From contig CADAVB010000012.1 in NCBI GenBank assembly GCA_902791165.1, positions 1 through 55,259 on the forward strand: a DNA stretch of 55,259 nucleotides, written 5' to 3'. The notes beneath the pieces are model-generated. The model was not told the DNA's origin. It was given only the letters and a program-made list of their open reading frames with translations, and ran no database searches. How positions within the stretch are numbered: position 1 is the stretch's first letter; each line of letters begins with the position of its first letter. Origin of the DNA: an uncultured Bacteroidia bacterium. GTDB taxonomy: Bacteria > Bacteroidota > Bacteroidia > Bacteroidales > F082. Both the position numbers and the translations under genes were made by a program. Below, piece by piece: positions 25,800 to 32,637 of the stretch.

Positions 25800-26489
25800 T
25801 TATTGGATTTCAATCGTCTGAACGTTCCCGTATTGGATGGTGTCGGACAGACGGGCGTAGGCTCTGATGTAGTACTTGTGGTAGCCCGAAAGGATGCTGA
25901 TATAGCTGCTAAAACTAGAATACCAATGCCCCGTGGGTGTACCGGCAACGACATAAAGATCTGACTCGTACTGAGGGTACTCATTTTCTTCGCTGTAGCA
26001 AAATCCCACTTGATTAACTTTATACAATTGGGCTCCTTCCACTTCACCAATAACATGAATTGAGTGGTCCCAAGAATAGACATCTGGGTCGCGGGTGTAA
26101 ACTCTTAGCGGCCTTTCTTCTGGAGAGAGGCTGAGGACGTTGCCATAAACAAATTTGTCGAGAAGGCCATCCCCGTTGAGGTCGAACGCAGCGAAAGCGC
26201 GGTAATAATACTGCTCGTATTGCCAGAGTTCACTAAAACAAACAGTGTCACCCATTTTGAAGGTGCCGTTTTGGATGGTCAAGTCAGGATCATAGCCGCA
26301 GCATGCACCGACTTTACAGTTTTCCGCATCAGATGATGTAATTTCGGCACCAGTCTTGAAACCGTCGTAGGTGAGGTCGTAGGCTGGCACGGTGCGAACA
26401 GTCACGTTGGTGTCAATGGTGGGCTTGCACGAAGTCGCAAACAGCAGCGCCGCCGCCGCGACAAAGGTCAAAAAGAGGGTCTTTTTCAT
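25800..26489 (-). CDS. Lipoprotein of unknown function
   Basis: A 229-residue lipoprotein (MKKTLFLTFVAAAALLFATSC, Cys21). The body has repeated strand patterns (YYYRAFAAFDLNGDGLLDKFVYGN, YYIRAYARLSDTIQYGNV) resembling fibronectin-like or Ig-like repeats used in Bacteroidetes surface lipoproteins. The two GN-ending strands suggest two copies of one domain. First gene of the transcript containing the O-antigen ligase, with a TATTTTTG box at 26524-26531. A role in surface-glycan export or anchoring is only inferred from position. Confidence 0.6.
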   Translation of the reverse strand: MKKTLFLTFVAAAALLFATSCKPTIDTNVTVRTVPAYDLTYDGFKTGAEITSSDAENCKVGACCGYDPDLTIQNGTFKMGDTVCFSELWQYEQYYYRAFAAFDLNGDGLLDKFVYGNVLSLSPEERPLRVYTRDPDVYSWDHSIHVIGEVEGAQLYKVNQVGFCYSEENEYPQYESDLYVVAGTPTGHWYSSFSSYISILSGYHKYYIRAYARLSDTIQYGNVQTIEIQ

Positions 26490-26523
26490 GTTTTTTGCTT
26501 TTGGTTAAACAATGTATGCGCCG

Positions 26524-26531
26524 CAAAAATA
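26524..26531 (-). promoter_or_regulatory. -7 promoter box of the polysaccharide cluster
   Basis: TATTTTTG on the minus strand, 34 bases before the ATG at 26489. Probably drives the lipoprotein, ligase and possibly the genes beyond. Confidence 0.55.
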
Positions 26532-26560
26532 AGCATTTTTTGGATTAAGGCACAAAATAA

Positions 26561-27178
26561 TCATGTTTTCTGCACTTCCGCCAAGGCCGCCACGAAATAG
26601 GTTCTGCCGTTGGTTTCGCAGTGGCATTTGTAGCGGGTGCGCTGTTTTTCGCCCTTGCGGAAGACGAGGCCGTTTTTCAGCGTGAAGCGCGCGCCTTCAG
26701 GCAATTGCTCAACGGTGACGAGGTTTTCAGCGTTTTTGTCGTATTGGTGCAAAACCCGTTGCAAATTTTGGTCGGCGGTGCTGCTTGCTTTGATGTGCTT
26801 GAGGTGGTTTTGCAAGGCTTGGAGCACGTCTTTCGGAAAGACTGATTCGGTCAAGAAAGGCAGCAAAAGCGTGGTGAAACGGTTTTGCCATTCGGTGCCA
26901 TGGGGCTGCACAAACCTTAATCCAAACTGCTGATACACATCATAATGCGCAACCTCATGAATGTATGTAATGAGCATTTGGTAAGGGTTCAAATCCAAAT
27001 TGAGGGTGATGGTGCAGATGCCATTTTTGGCACGTGGCGGACGGAAGTCGCCCAACTTCGACGAGCGTGGCCGCTTGAAATGGAGCTTGAAGCGGCGTTG
27101 GCCGTAGATCTCGCCGACCATCGCCACCGCAGCCTCGGGGAAGAAGCGTTGCAGCAGTTGGAGTTCCTCAGGCTTCAT
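26561..27178 (-). CDS. SprT-like zinc metallopeptidase family protein
   Basis: A 205-residue cytoplasmic protein of the SprT family. The zinc site HEVAHYDVYQQFG (HExxH) with the downstream HGTEW supplying a third ligand is clear, and the C-terminus ends with a short RYKCHCETNGRTYFV pattern instead of a full zinc ribbon. Eukaryotic relatives (Spartan) cut DNA-protein crosslinks; the bacterial role is poorly defined. It overlaps the small lipoprotein gene upstream by 11 bp and closes the operon that begins with DUF4292. Confidence 0.8.
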   Translation of the reverse strand: MKPEELQLLQRFFPEAAVAMVGEIYGQRRFKLHFKRPRSSKLGDFRPPRAKNGICTITLNLDLNPYQMLITYIHEVAHYDVYQQFGLRFVQPHGTEWQNRFTTLLLPFLTESVFPKDVLQALQNHLKHIKASSTADQNLQRVLHQYDKNAENLVTVEQLPEGARFTLKNGLVFRKGEKQRTRYKCHCETNGRTYFVAALAEVQKT

Positions 27179-27341
27179 CGCGCAAAATCAAGGTGTTTTC
27201 GAGTTCTTGCTGAGGCACATAGCTCCACTTGGTGCAGGTGTTGCAGTTTCGCGGTGCGCGACGACGACCTGGCACTTCCTTGGTCTTGCAGGAGGCAAGC
27301 ATCATGGTTAATGCTAACAATATCAACAGTTTGTTTCTCAT
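27168..27341 (-). CDS. Small lipoprotein (57 residues)
   Basis: MRNKLLILLALTMMLASC (lipobox Cys18), followed by a short basic stretch, CNTC and an acidic tail. Its ATG overlaps the stop of the envC-like gene as ATGA, and its end overlaps the SprT gene by 11 bp, so it is translated as part of this operon. Function unknown; its position next to an amidase activator suggests a cell-envelope role. Confidence 0.75.
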   Translation of the reverse strand: MRNKLLILLALTMMLASCKTKEVPGRRRAPRNCNTCTKWSYVPQQELENTLILRDEA

Positions 27342-28654
27342 CTCGATAACCAGTTTGCGGGGTTTTGCCTGACTTGTTGCTTCAGCAGCTCGAAGTGCAG
27401 TTCGGTCTTGTTTTCGGTCTTGCTGGTGTGCACCGTGCCGATGCCTTGCTTGGTCTTCACTTTGTCGCCGCGTTTCACCGTGACGTTTTCGAGGTTGGAA
27501 TAGACGGTGAAATACTCGCCGTGGCGGATGATGACGACGGTGTTGCTGCCCGTCAGCTTGGTGACGCTGGCCACTTCGCCGTTGAACACGGCGCGGGCGG
27601 TTGCGCCCGCTTGGGTGGCAATGTCGATGCCGTTGTTGGTCACGGTCACCTTGCTCGACACGGACGAGGCGTGTTTGCCGTAGGACGACGAAATCACGCC
27701 GCGCTCCACGGGCCACGGCAGCTTGCCCTTGTTGCTGACGAAGCTCGTCGAAAGCGACTTTTCGGCGGGTGTCAGGGCCATGCCTGTCTCTGTTTTGGTC
27801 GTGGTCGAGGGTTTTGTCGTGGTGGTTTTTCCTTTGTCCTTGTTGGCGGCTTTCTTCTCGGCCTCCTTGCGTTTGCGCTCGGCTTCGGCGTTGGCCTTGC
27901 GGATTTCCTCGGCGATGATGTCGTCGATGGCCTTTTGCAGCTTTTGGGCCTGCTGCTGCTTGTTCTTGATGTCTTGCTGGATGCTGCCTTCCTGCTTTTT
28001 GAGGTTGGCCACTTGTCGGTTCAACTCTTCTTTTTCTCCTTGCAGCTCAGCCTTTTGCACCTTTTCGTCGGCAAGCATGGCGGCGCGTTCTTCGCGGGCT
28101 TGTTGGCTGGCTTCCACCTCGCCGCTGATGCGTTTTTCGGTGGCGGCGATTTGGTCCATTTTCAGTTTTCGGGCGTCGGTGAACTCGCGGATGTAGCGCA
28201 GCCTGCGGAAGGCTTGGTTGAAGTCCTTGGAGGCGAAAACGAAGCCCAAACGCTCGTAGTTGTTGCGGTTTTTGTTGGCAAACGTGACCATTTTTGAATA
28301 CTCCTTCTGCAACTTGCCGAGGTCGGAATTGAGCGCCTTGATGTTGCTTTGCCCGGCCTTGATTTCCTCGTCGAGGACGGCGATTTGCTCGTTGTAGGCC
28401 TTGATGAGTTGCTCACGCTGCTTGATTTTCTTTTCGAGGAGGATGACCTCGTTGAGGGTCATTTCCCTGTCTTTCTTGGTCTTTTTCAGCAGTTGGTTGG
28501 CATTCGAGATTTCCTTTTGCAAGTTGGAGATTTCGGTTTGCAGCTGTTTTTTCGACTTGCCTTTGGTCTTTTGGCAATACGCGGGGAATGAAAGCAAGGA
28601 AAGGAATAAAAAGCTGATAATCAGAAAAAAGCATTTACCTTTGACTCGGGACAT
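27338..28654 (-). CDS. EnvC-like murein hydrolase activator with degenerate LytM domain
   Basis: About 438 residues from the ATG at 28654, which gives a signal peptide (CFFLIISFLFLSLLSFPAYC); the longer frame upstream runs through an ATGACC repeat array. A long coiled coil (about 30-260) leads to a low-complexity Lys/Thr linker and a C-terminal M23/LytM fold. The zinc ligands of active M23 enzymes are replaced: NNGIDI where HxGxDI is expected and ELHFEL where HxH is expected. This is the state of EnvC, which does not cut peptidoglycan but switches on amidases at division sites. In other Bacteroidetes this gene follows dut, TPR and DUF4292 genes. Confidence 0.85.
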   Translation of the reverse strand: MSRVKGKCFFLIISFLFLSLLSFPAYCQKTKGKSKKQLQTEISNLQKEISNANQLLKKTKKDREMTLNEVILLEKKIKQREQLIKAYNEQIAVLDEEIKAGQSNIKALNSDLGKLQKEYSKMVTFANKNRNNYERLGFVFASKDFNQAFRRLRYIREFTDARKLKMDQIAATEKRISGEVEASQQAREERAAMLADEKVQKAELQGEKEELNRQVANLKKQEGSIQQDIKNKQQQAQKLQKAIDDIIAEEIRKANAEAERKRKEAEKKAANKDKGKTTTTKPSTTTKTETGMALTPAEKSLSTSFVSNKGKLPWPVERGVISSSYGKHASSVSSKVTVTNNGIDIATQAGATARAVFNGEVASVTKLTGSNTVVIIRHGEYFTVYSNLENVTVKRGDKVKTKQGIGTVHTSKTENKTELHFELLKQQVRQNPANWLSR

Positions 28655-28665
28655 TTGTTTTTTTT

Positions 28666-28759
28666 GACCATGACTATTGACCATGACCATGACAGCTTTT
28701 GAACGTGGTGTAAACCTAACGTTTTTGAAAAAGCGGTCATGGTCATAGTCATAGGTCAT
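28666..28759. repeat. Inverted arrays of ATGACC-type units
   Basis: GACCATGACTATTGACCATG-type units (28666-28693) face TCATGGTCATAGTCATAGGTCAT-type units (28735-28759) on the other side of a 40-base spacer, forming a large imperfect inverted repeat between DUF4292 and envC-like genes. The 139-bp gap holds nothing else recognisable. Confidence 0.6.
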
Positions 28760-28793
28760 CGTTCCTCGTTTCGTGTCAATCTGTATGTTCGCT

Positions 28794-29351
28794 CTATTCT
28801 CCATTTCTTGCATTTATCCGAAACCGCTCCATTTTGTCGGTGATTTTCAGCGGAAACGTCGCTTTTTCGTCGAGTTTGATGTTGTTGTATCTGATTTTGG
28901 CGCTCATGTTGCCCATTAAGAAGGTTTTCAACTGAACGGTTTGGTTCTCAACGGGCGGAAGGCCCTCGTTATTGTCCAAGAGCAAAGTTTGTACCAAATT
29001 CAGGCTGAGCGGCATCCCAAGTTGCGCCGAAACGGTGTCCAAAGGCTCGGCCAAGTAGCTCTTTTCCAATCGGTTGAGCACCCAAACGGAATCTGCGCTG
29101 ACTTTGGCGCGAAGCACTTCCACGCCCATCGTGGCGGTCACGTTGAGCCAAACAATACTATCCTTCCGCATCCTGACTTGCCCCGACAAGTCGTTGAACG
29201 CCATGCCGTTGCCTTCTGCCTGGATGGCCATGTTGGCCGTCATCCATTCAAAGGCTTGGTTTTGCGGCGGCTGCACAACTTTCTTCCGCGAGGCGCAAGA
29301 GGAAGCCACGAGCAGCAGGGCGAGGAACGATATGGTTAGTCGGTTTTTCAC
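28794..29351 (-). CDS. DUF4292 lipoprotein
   Basis: About 185 residues from a GTG at 29351, giving a lipoprotein signal (VKNRLTISFLALLLVASSC). The earlier in-frame ATG at 29447 lies upstream of the TATTTTTG promoter box (29391-29398) and is unlikely. The body (IVWLNVTATMGVEVLRAKVSADSVWVLNRLEKSYL) matches DUF4292, a LolA/LolB-like half-barrel fold family of the Bacteroidetes envelope. In relatives it sits between the TPR gene and the envC-like gene; here its upstream neighbour is the accessory island. Confidence 0.78.
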   Translation of the reverse strand: MKNRLTISFLALLLVASSCASRKKVVQPPQNQAFEWMTANMAIQAEGNGMAFNDLSGQVRMRKDSIVWLNVTATMGVEVLRAKVSADSVWVLNRLEKSYLAEPLDTVSAQLGMPLSLNLVQTLLLDNNEGLPPVENQTVQLKTFLMGNMSAKIRYNNIKLDEKATFPLKITDKMERFRINARNGE

Positions 29352-29390
29352 GGTTGGGTTTTGTTCAAGAATTGTTCCAAAATGAAGTGG

Positions 29391-29398
29391 CAAAAATA
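29391..29398 (-). promoter_or_regulatory. -7 promoter box of the DUF4292-envC operon
   Basis: TATTTTTG on the minus strand, 39 bases before the GTG at 29351. It replaces the read-through the operon would have had from dut. Confidence 0.55.
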
Positions 29399-29549
29399 CT
29401 ACAAACTCCTCAAACACAATATAAATTTGTACGTTTTCTCCTTGCATTTGTCCCTAAACGGGCAAAAAGTGCTTTCGCGGACGAATAAACGACTGCAAGA
29501 AGTGGTATTTCCACCTAACTGCCTTTTTCCGTGAAAAAAATGTCTGAAC

Positions 29550-29580
29550 GTTGCGCGTGTACGGAAAATTTGTATTTTTG
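29550..29580 (+). promoter_or_regulatory. Promoter of the structured RNA
   Basis: GTTG (29550-29553), a 19-base spacer and TATTTTTG (29573-29580) match TTTG-N19-TAnnTTTG with one mismatch. Transcription should start around 29584-29586, right at the first helix of the RNA. Confidence 0.7.
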
Positions 29581-29584
29581 CAGC

Positions 29585-29797
29585 GGTTCTTTGGCGGACT
29601 TTGTGCCGCCGACATAATAGAACACGAAGCGTTATGCTCGTCTTGCTGATAGAAACGTGAGAAACTTCTAAGAAATGCAAGGACTGGTATAATGGTTCGC
29701 GCTGTTAGCGTGGACTATATTGTCATTTCTGCATTTCTAGGTAATTCTCACGACCTCTATCAGGAGAAGTGGTATATCAGTGCCACGCTTCTTTTGT
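29585..29797 (+). ncRNA. Structured RNA of about 210 nt with its own terminator
   Basis: No convincing reading frame crosses this stretch, but base pairing is dense. Hairpin 1: GTTCT (29586-29590)/AGAAC (29619-29623) enclosing GGCGG/CCGCC. Hairpin 2: ACGAAGC (29624-29630)/GCTCGT (29636-29641). A long rod follows: CTGATAG (29646-29652)/CTATCAG (29757-29763), CGTGAGAA (29656-29663)/TTCTCACG (29745-29752), CTAAGAAATGCA (29668-29679)/TGCATTTCTAG (29730-29740) with one bulge, and an apical stem CGCGCT-GTT-AGCGTG (29698-29712) extended by weaker pairs. AGAAGTGG (29765-29772) with CCA..CTTCT (29783-29792) and a T run forms a terminator. I do not recognise the family. It resembles a retron msr-msd layout or a 6S-like rod only in outline. 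The promoter is exact enough to expect a discrete transcript. Confidence 0.75.
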
Positions 29798-29802
29798 TTA
29801 AT

Positions 29803-29888
29803 CTGTTCGTTGGGGCACGGATGGGCGTAAAAGAGTGAACGGGGAAGCCGAAAACCTTAGAGTAGGCGGGGAAAGCAAGCAACTACAG
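29803..29888 (+). promoter_or_regulatory. Second RNA domain closing at the start codon of the membrane protein gene
   Basis: CTGT (29803-29806) and GTTG (29809-29812) pair with CAAC (29880-29883) and ACAG (29885-29888), one base before the ATG at 29890. Inside are GCC/GGC and ACG/CGT stems in a purine-rich sequence (GGGGAAGCCGAAAACC). It may be a leader controlling translation of the downstream gene. The pairs are short, so the fold is less certain than that of the upstream RNA. Confidence 0.45.
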
Positions 29889-29889
29889 A

Positions 29890-30738
29890 ATGAATGTGAA
29901 TACAAATACCGAAGTTACATTATATGATTTCCTCAATTATGAGGTGATTGGCGTATTGTTGCTTTTCATTTGTGGTTTCGAACCGAGTGATACGATAGAT
30001 AATTGGCCATTTTTTGTCTTTGCATTCATTGCTGGGCTTGTGTTTTCAAAGCTTGCTGAAAATGCATTCTGGACAAAATGGACAAGAAATCCGAAATGGG
30101 CGATTCGAAAGGGAGTTGATACTTTGAATAACTCCATAGGATACAAAAAGTTTGATTCTGAACATTATACAAAGAACGTCTATTATATAGAGTATTATTG
30201 CGTTTCTAAAAATCCTATTTATAAAACCATACAAATACTTGAAACACAATATAGATTTGTAGAAAATCTGATTTTGTTGTCAATTATTTGTTTTGTTATT
30301 TGTTTTTGTAAGCCTTGTGAGTTAAAACAATTGTTTTGTTTAGGCTGCAAAAGCGGTGAAGCAATTATTGGAATTTATAGTTTTATGATACTTTTTACTT
30401 TTGTAGGGTGTATTATTAATAAATTCCCACTGCCACAAAAGGGAATGGTTGAACTACGCAAAACAATAGTTTCAATAGTAATTTACTCTTTGATAATAGT
30501 ATGCTTGATAATCTCTAATTGGTTACATATCAAGTCATTTTTTGATAGCTTTAATTCGGTTTCAGATCTCGATCTTTTATCATTAATTCGGTTTGATACC
30601 AGTTCTTCTTATTGTTTTATATTCGCTGCATTAGTTTTGCTATATCTCGCCTATAAAATCCAACTCAAAATATCCACATTGGTAATTGAAGGAGCCTATT
30701 ATTCAAATATAATTGATAATCAAAAAGAAAGAAACTAA
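29890..30738 (+). CDS. AT-rich multi-spanning membrane protein, unknown
   Basis: A 282-residue protein with about six membrane helices (18-30, 38-54, 125-142, 157-177, 192-213, 239-258) and a soluble loop at 57-120. No enzyme motif is visible; cysteines cluster at 132-153 (CFVICFCKPCELKQLFCLGC). Base composition is clearly more AT-rich than the flanking operons, a sign of transfer. The gene lies directly behind the structured RNA and 14 bp before the next gene, with which it surely forms a unit. I cannot assign a family. Confidence 0.7.
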   Translation: MNVNTNTEVTLYDFLNYEVIGVLLLFICGFEPSDTIDNWPFFVFAFIAGLVFSKLAENAFWTKWTRNPKWAIRKGVDTLNNSIGYKKFDSEHYTKNVYYIEYYCVSKNPIYKTIQILETQYRFVENLILLSIICFVICFCKPCELKQLFCLGCKSGEAIIGIYSFMILFTFVGCIINKFPLPQKGMVELRKTIVSIVIYSLIIVCLIISNWLHIKSFFDSFNSVSDLDLLSLIRFDTSSSYCFIFAALVLLYLAYKIQLKISTLVIEGAYYSNIIDNQKERN

Positions 30739-30752
30739 TAAATTAGATTAGT

Positions 30753-32102
30753 ATGGAAAATATAGATGAAGCCGAAGAAATGAACGATTCACTTGTTCCG
30801 ATGGAAAAAACACCAAAAGAAATCACATCATTAGAACAAATGGAGTCGTGGTTAACAACCTTGGAAATTGGTGCAAATATTTCTGCGCAAGAAGCTTTAA
30901 AGGCTCAAATACAAGTCATTAGATTCATCCAATCGCCAACTTTGATAGATACAACACTTGATACATTAATTCTGTGTTTGAAAAAATCTCTCAAAAAAGC
31001 GGAGAATGAAGATGAAAAAGAGCATTTAAGAGAATCCTTCTCACTAATGATTCAAAACTATGTGTTCTTTTTCGATGCGCGTATGCAATATGCAATCAAA
31101 GAAAACAAAGATGCAGCCCGACAAATCTTTTTGCAGGCAGGTCAAATGCTATCAAATAGTGTAAAAAATGTGGCACTTATGGCTGTTAGCGGAAAAAGGA
31201 TAAAGGAGATTGCAACTGTTATGGTACATAATTTATTTGATGAAGACGATGATGCAAGTGCGATAAATCTATTTAATCGTATCTGGATATGGTGGAACAA
31301 AGACAAAATCATAGCAGAAAAGAAAGAAGAGTTTTATGTTACTCTTTATAATATTTGCAAGAAATTGGGAAAATATCAACCGCTGATAGGTGAATCTATT
31401 CTTATCAATGGTATGATAGAACGCTATACGCCAGCTATTTGCAATTATTCTCGAGAAAAAGCATTAACTCAAGGTGAATTCAATGTTTCCAAGTGGCAAA
31501 AACGCTTTAATGAATTGGAAAAGAAGCAACAGAAACAGCAAAATGAAATAGAAAAGAAGCGACAGAAACAGCAAAATGAAATAGAAAAGAAGCGACAAGA
31601 AGAACTTGTTCGTATTGATGCTAATATTAAAGAGTATTCGACAAAAGGGATTCGTTGGAAAAGATTTATTTTTGTTTGTTTAGGTTCGCTGGGAACATTT
31701 GTTGTTAGCCTAATAATTGGATTGATTCGTCTGATAGCCAAAGAAATTGATGACAATAATGTTGGTGGTTGGTTTGCGGAACAAATGTATTGGACGTTGG
31801 GGTTTATTGGAGTTGTTATTGCTGTTTTCTTTCTCGTCGAAATTGTCAATATTATCAATAGTCGTAATTATGCAAAGAAATTGATTAGGAATAGAGATAA
31901 TGACATTGCAAAAGTTAATCAACAATATGATGTTAAAAGGGATGAATTGCAAAACCAAATGAATGAATTGCAACGACAGATGGAAAGCCAAATGAATGAA
32001 TTGCAACGACAGATGGAAAGCCAAATGAATGATGTTTATGCAGAAGCACAGAGTATTGCTGAAGAACTAAAACAAATAGCGGAGTCGTATAACGAAATTT
32101 AA
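30753..32102 (+). CDS. Membrane protein with two coiled coils carrying 11-residue repeats, unknown
   Basis: A 449-residue protein. Residues 1-245 are soluble and helical (TPR-like or all-alpha). A charged coiled coil (250-290, EKKRQKQQNEI units) leads to two membrane helices (304-329 and 344-368), then a second coiled coil (375-449, QMNELQRQMES units). Both coiled coils are built from exact 33-bp tandem repeats. The two helices would put both coiled coils on the same, probably cytoplasmic, side. It is AT-rich like its partner at 29890-30738. No known domain recognised; the layout recalls membrane sensors or effectors of defence systems, which is inference only. Confidence 0.72.
   Translation: MENIDEAEEMNDSLVPMEKTPKEITSLEQMESWLTTLEIGANISAQEALKAQIQVIRFIQSPTLIDTTLDTLILCLKKSLKKAENEDEKEHLRESFSLMIQNYVFFFDARMQYAIKENKDAARQIFLQAGQMLSNSVKNVALMAVSGKRIKEIATVMVHNLFDEDDDASAINLFNRIWIWWNKDKIIAEKKEEFYVTLYNICKKLGKYQPLIGESILINGMIERYTPAICNYSREKALTQGEFNVSKWQKRFNELEKKQQKQQNEIEKKRQKQQNEIEKKRQEELVRIDANIKEYSTKGIRWKRFIFVCLGSLGTFVVSLIIGLIRLIAKEIDDNNVGGWFAEQMYWTLGFIGVVIAVFFLVEIVNIINSRNYAKKLIRNRDNDIAKVNQQYDVKRDELQNQMNELQRQMESQMNELQRQMESQMNDVYAEAQSIAEELKQIAESYNEI
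31518..31597 (+). repeat. 33-bp tandem repeat, first coiled coil
   Basis: Copies at 31518-31550 and 31551-31583 differ at one base (CAACAG/CGACAG), with a partial third copy to 31597. The unit encodes 11 residues (EKKRQKQQNEI). Confidence 0.9.
31955..32032 (+). repeat. 33-bp tandem repeat, second coiled coil
   Basis: Two identical copies, 31955-31987 and 31988-32020, and a partial third to 32032. The unit encodes 11 residues (QMNELQRQMES). It is unrelated in sequence to the first array but has the same length. Confidence 0.9.
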
Positions 32103-32133
32103 ACGGATACCACACTAACTAAACGGATATACT

Positions 32134-32352
32134 ATGCAAGTATTTCGTATCACACCCAAGCGCACCCTGCGCATCAATGGCCAGGTGTTGTCGCCAGAAA
32201 TGGTGGTTACCGTAACCACGAAAATGCAAGTTTCAGACCCGTTCTACAACGGCGCGGTCGAAATCCAAGAGGCGTACATGCGCATCTATGGCTTCGATTA
32301 CAAAAAGGCGTGTTGCAGAAAAGACTATTTCACTTTTGAAGCCTTGGGATAA
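32134..32352 (+). CDS. Small DUF6140-like protein
   Basis: 72 residues. The pattern FRITPKRTLRINGQVLSPEMVVTVTTK...NGAVEIQEAYMRIYGFDYKKA resembles the short DUF6140-type proteins I recall from Bacteroides accessory regions: a small beta domain followed by a YGxDxKKA helix. No function is known. Its TAA overlaps the ATG of the zinc-ribbon gene by one base, so the two are translated together. GC content returns to normal here after the AT-rich pair. Confidence 0.65.
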   Translation: MQVFRITPKRTLRINGQVLSPEMVVTVTTKMQVSDPFYNGAVEIQEAYMRIYGFDYKKACCRKDYFTFEALG

Positions 32353-32534
32353 TGGAAAGCATACTCACCAAACCCTGCCCCCGCTGCCAAGCTGAAGTCA
32401 CCCTCCTCACCCTGCCAGAGGGCGCAATGACAGACCCTGCGCCGCCCAAGAGGCGGCTGTTTGCCGTAAAGCGTTGCCCCAAATGCGGCAAGAGGGTGCT
32501 GTTTTGGGCGGGAGGGAGAGAAATCGCAGAATGA
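32352..32534 (+). CDS. Small zinc-ribbon protein, copy 1
   Basis: 60 residues with two CxxC knuckles (CPRCQ and CPKCG) about 33 residues apart, typical of a zinc ribbon that could bind nucleic acid or protein. The sequence between (LLTLPEGAMTDPAPPK) is shared with a second copy at 34366-34554. The coding DNA of the two copies forms direct repeats on either side of the AbiE pair. Confidence 0.7.
   Translation: MESILTKPCPRCQAEVTLLTLPEGAMTDPAPPKRRLFAVKRCPKCGKRVLFWAGGREIAE
32376..32505 (+). repeat. 130-bp direct repeat, left copy flanking abiE
   Basis: Aligns without gaps to 34396-34525; by eye 12 of 130 bases differ (about 91% identical). The shared part begins TGCCCCCGCTGCCAAGC and ends GGGTGCTGTTTT. 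Confidence 0.85.
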
Positions 32535-32569
32535 TTTTGAAAGATAGGCTTGAAAAGAATTGCCGAAGA

Positions 32570-32600
32570 TTTGTCATATCAACAAAAAGCCGTATTTTTG
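32570..32600 (+). promoter_or_regulatory. Promoter of abiEi-abiEii
   Basis: TTTG (32570-32573), exactly 19 bases, then TATTTTTG (32593-32600): a perfect match to the Bacteroidetes consensus. The start codon at 32638 follows after a leader of about 30 bases. Confidence 0.75.
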
Positions 32601-32637
32601 CACAAAATTTTGAACAGAAAAGGTGTTTTTTGCGAAT

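Noticed and set aside
27338-28654. Active peptidoglycan peptidase
   Set aside because: The M23 zinc ligands are replaced (NNGIDI, ELHFEL), so an amidase-activator role is more likely than catalysis.
29399-29680. 93-residue minus-strand open frame over the ncRNA promoter
   Set aside because: It lies antisense to the RNA promoter and first hairpins, has no family resemblance and no clear start signals.
29585-29797. 6S RNA
   Set aside because: The rod shape and size fit, but the ends do not pair with each other and no large central bubble is evident. It remains the main alternative and is easily tested with a covariance model.
29585-29797. Type III toxin-antitoxin RNA (ToxI-like)
   Set aside because: There are no tandem repeats in the RNA, and the following gene is a membrane protein, not a ToxN-like endoribonuclease.
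29585-29889. Retron msr-msd
   Set aside because: Two small hairpins plus a long rod look retron-like, but no reverse transcriptase gene is in the window and I find no matching a1/a2 inverted repeats at the two ends.
31518-32032. CRISPR-like repeats
   Set aside because: The 33-bp units are directly adjacent without spacers and read as coding repeats in one continuous protein.
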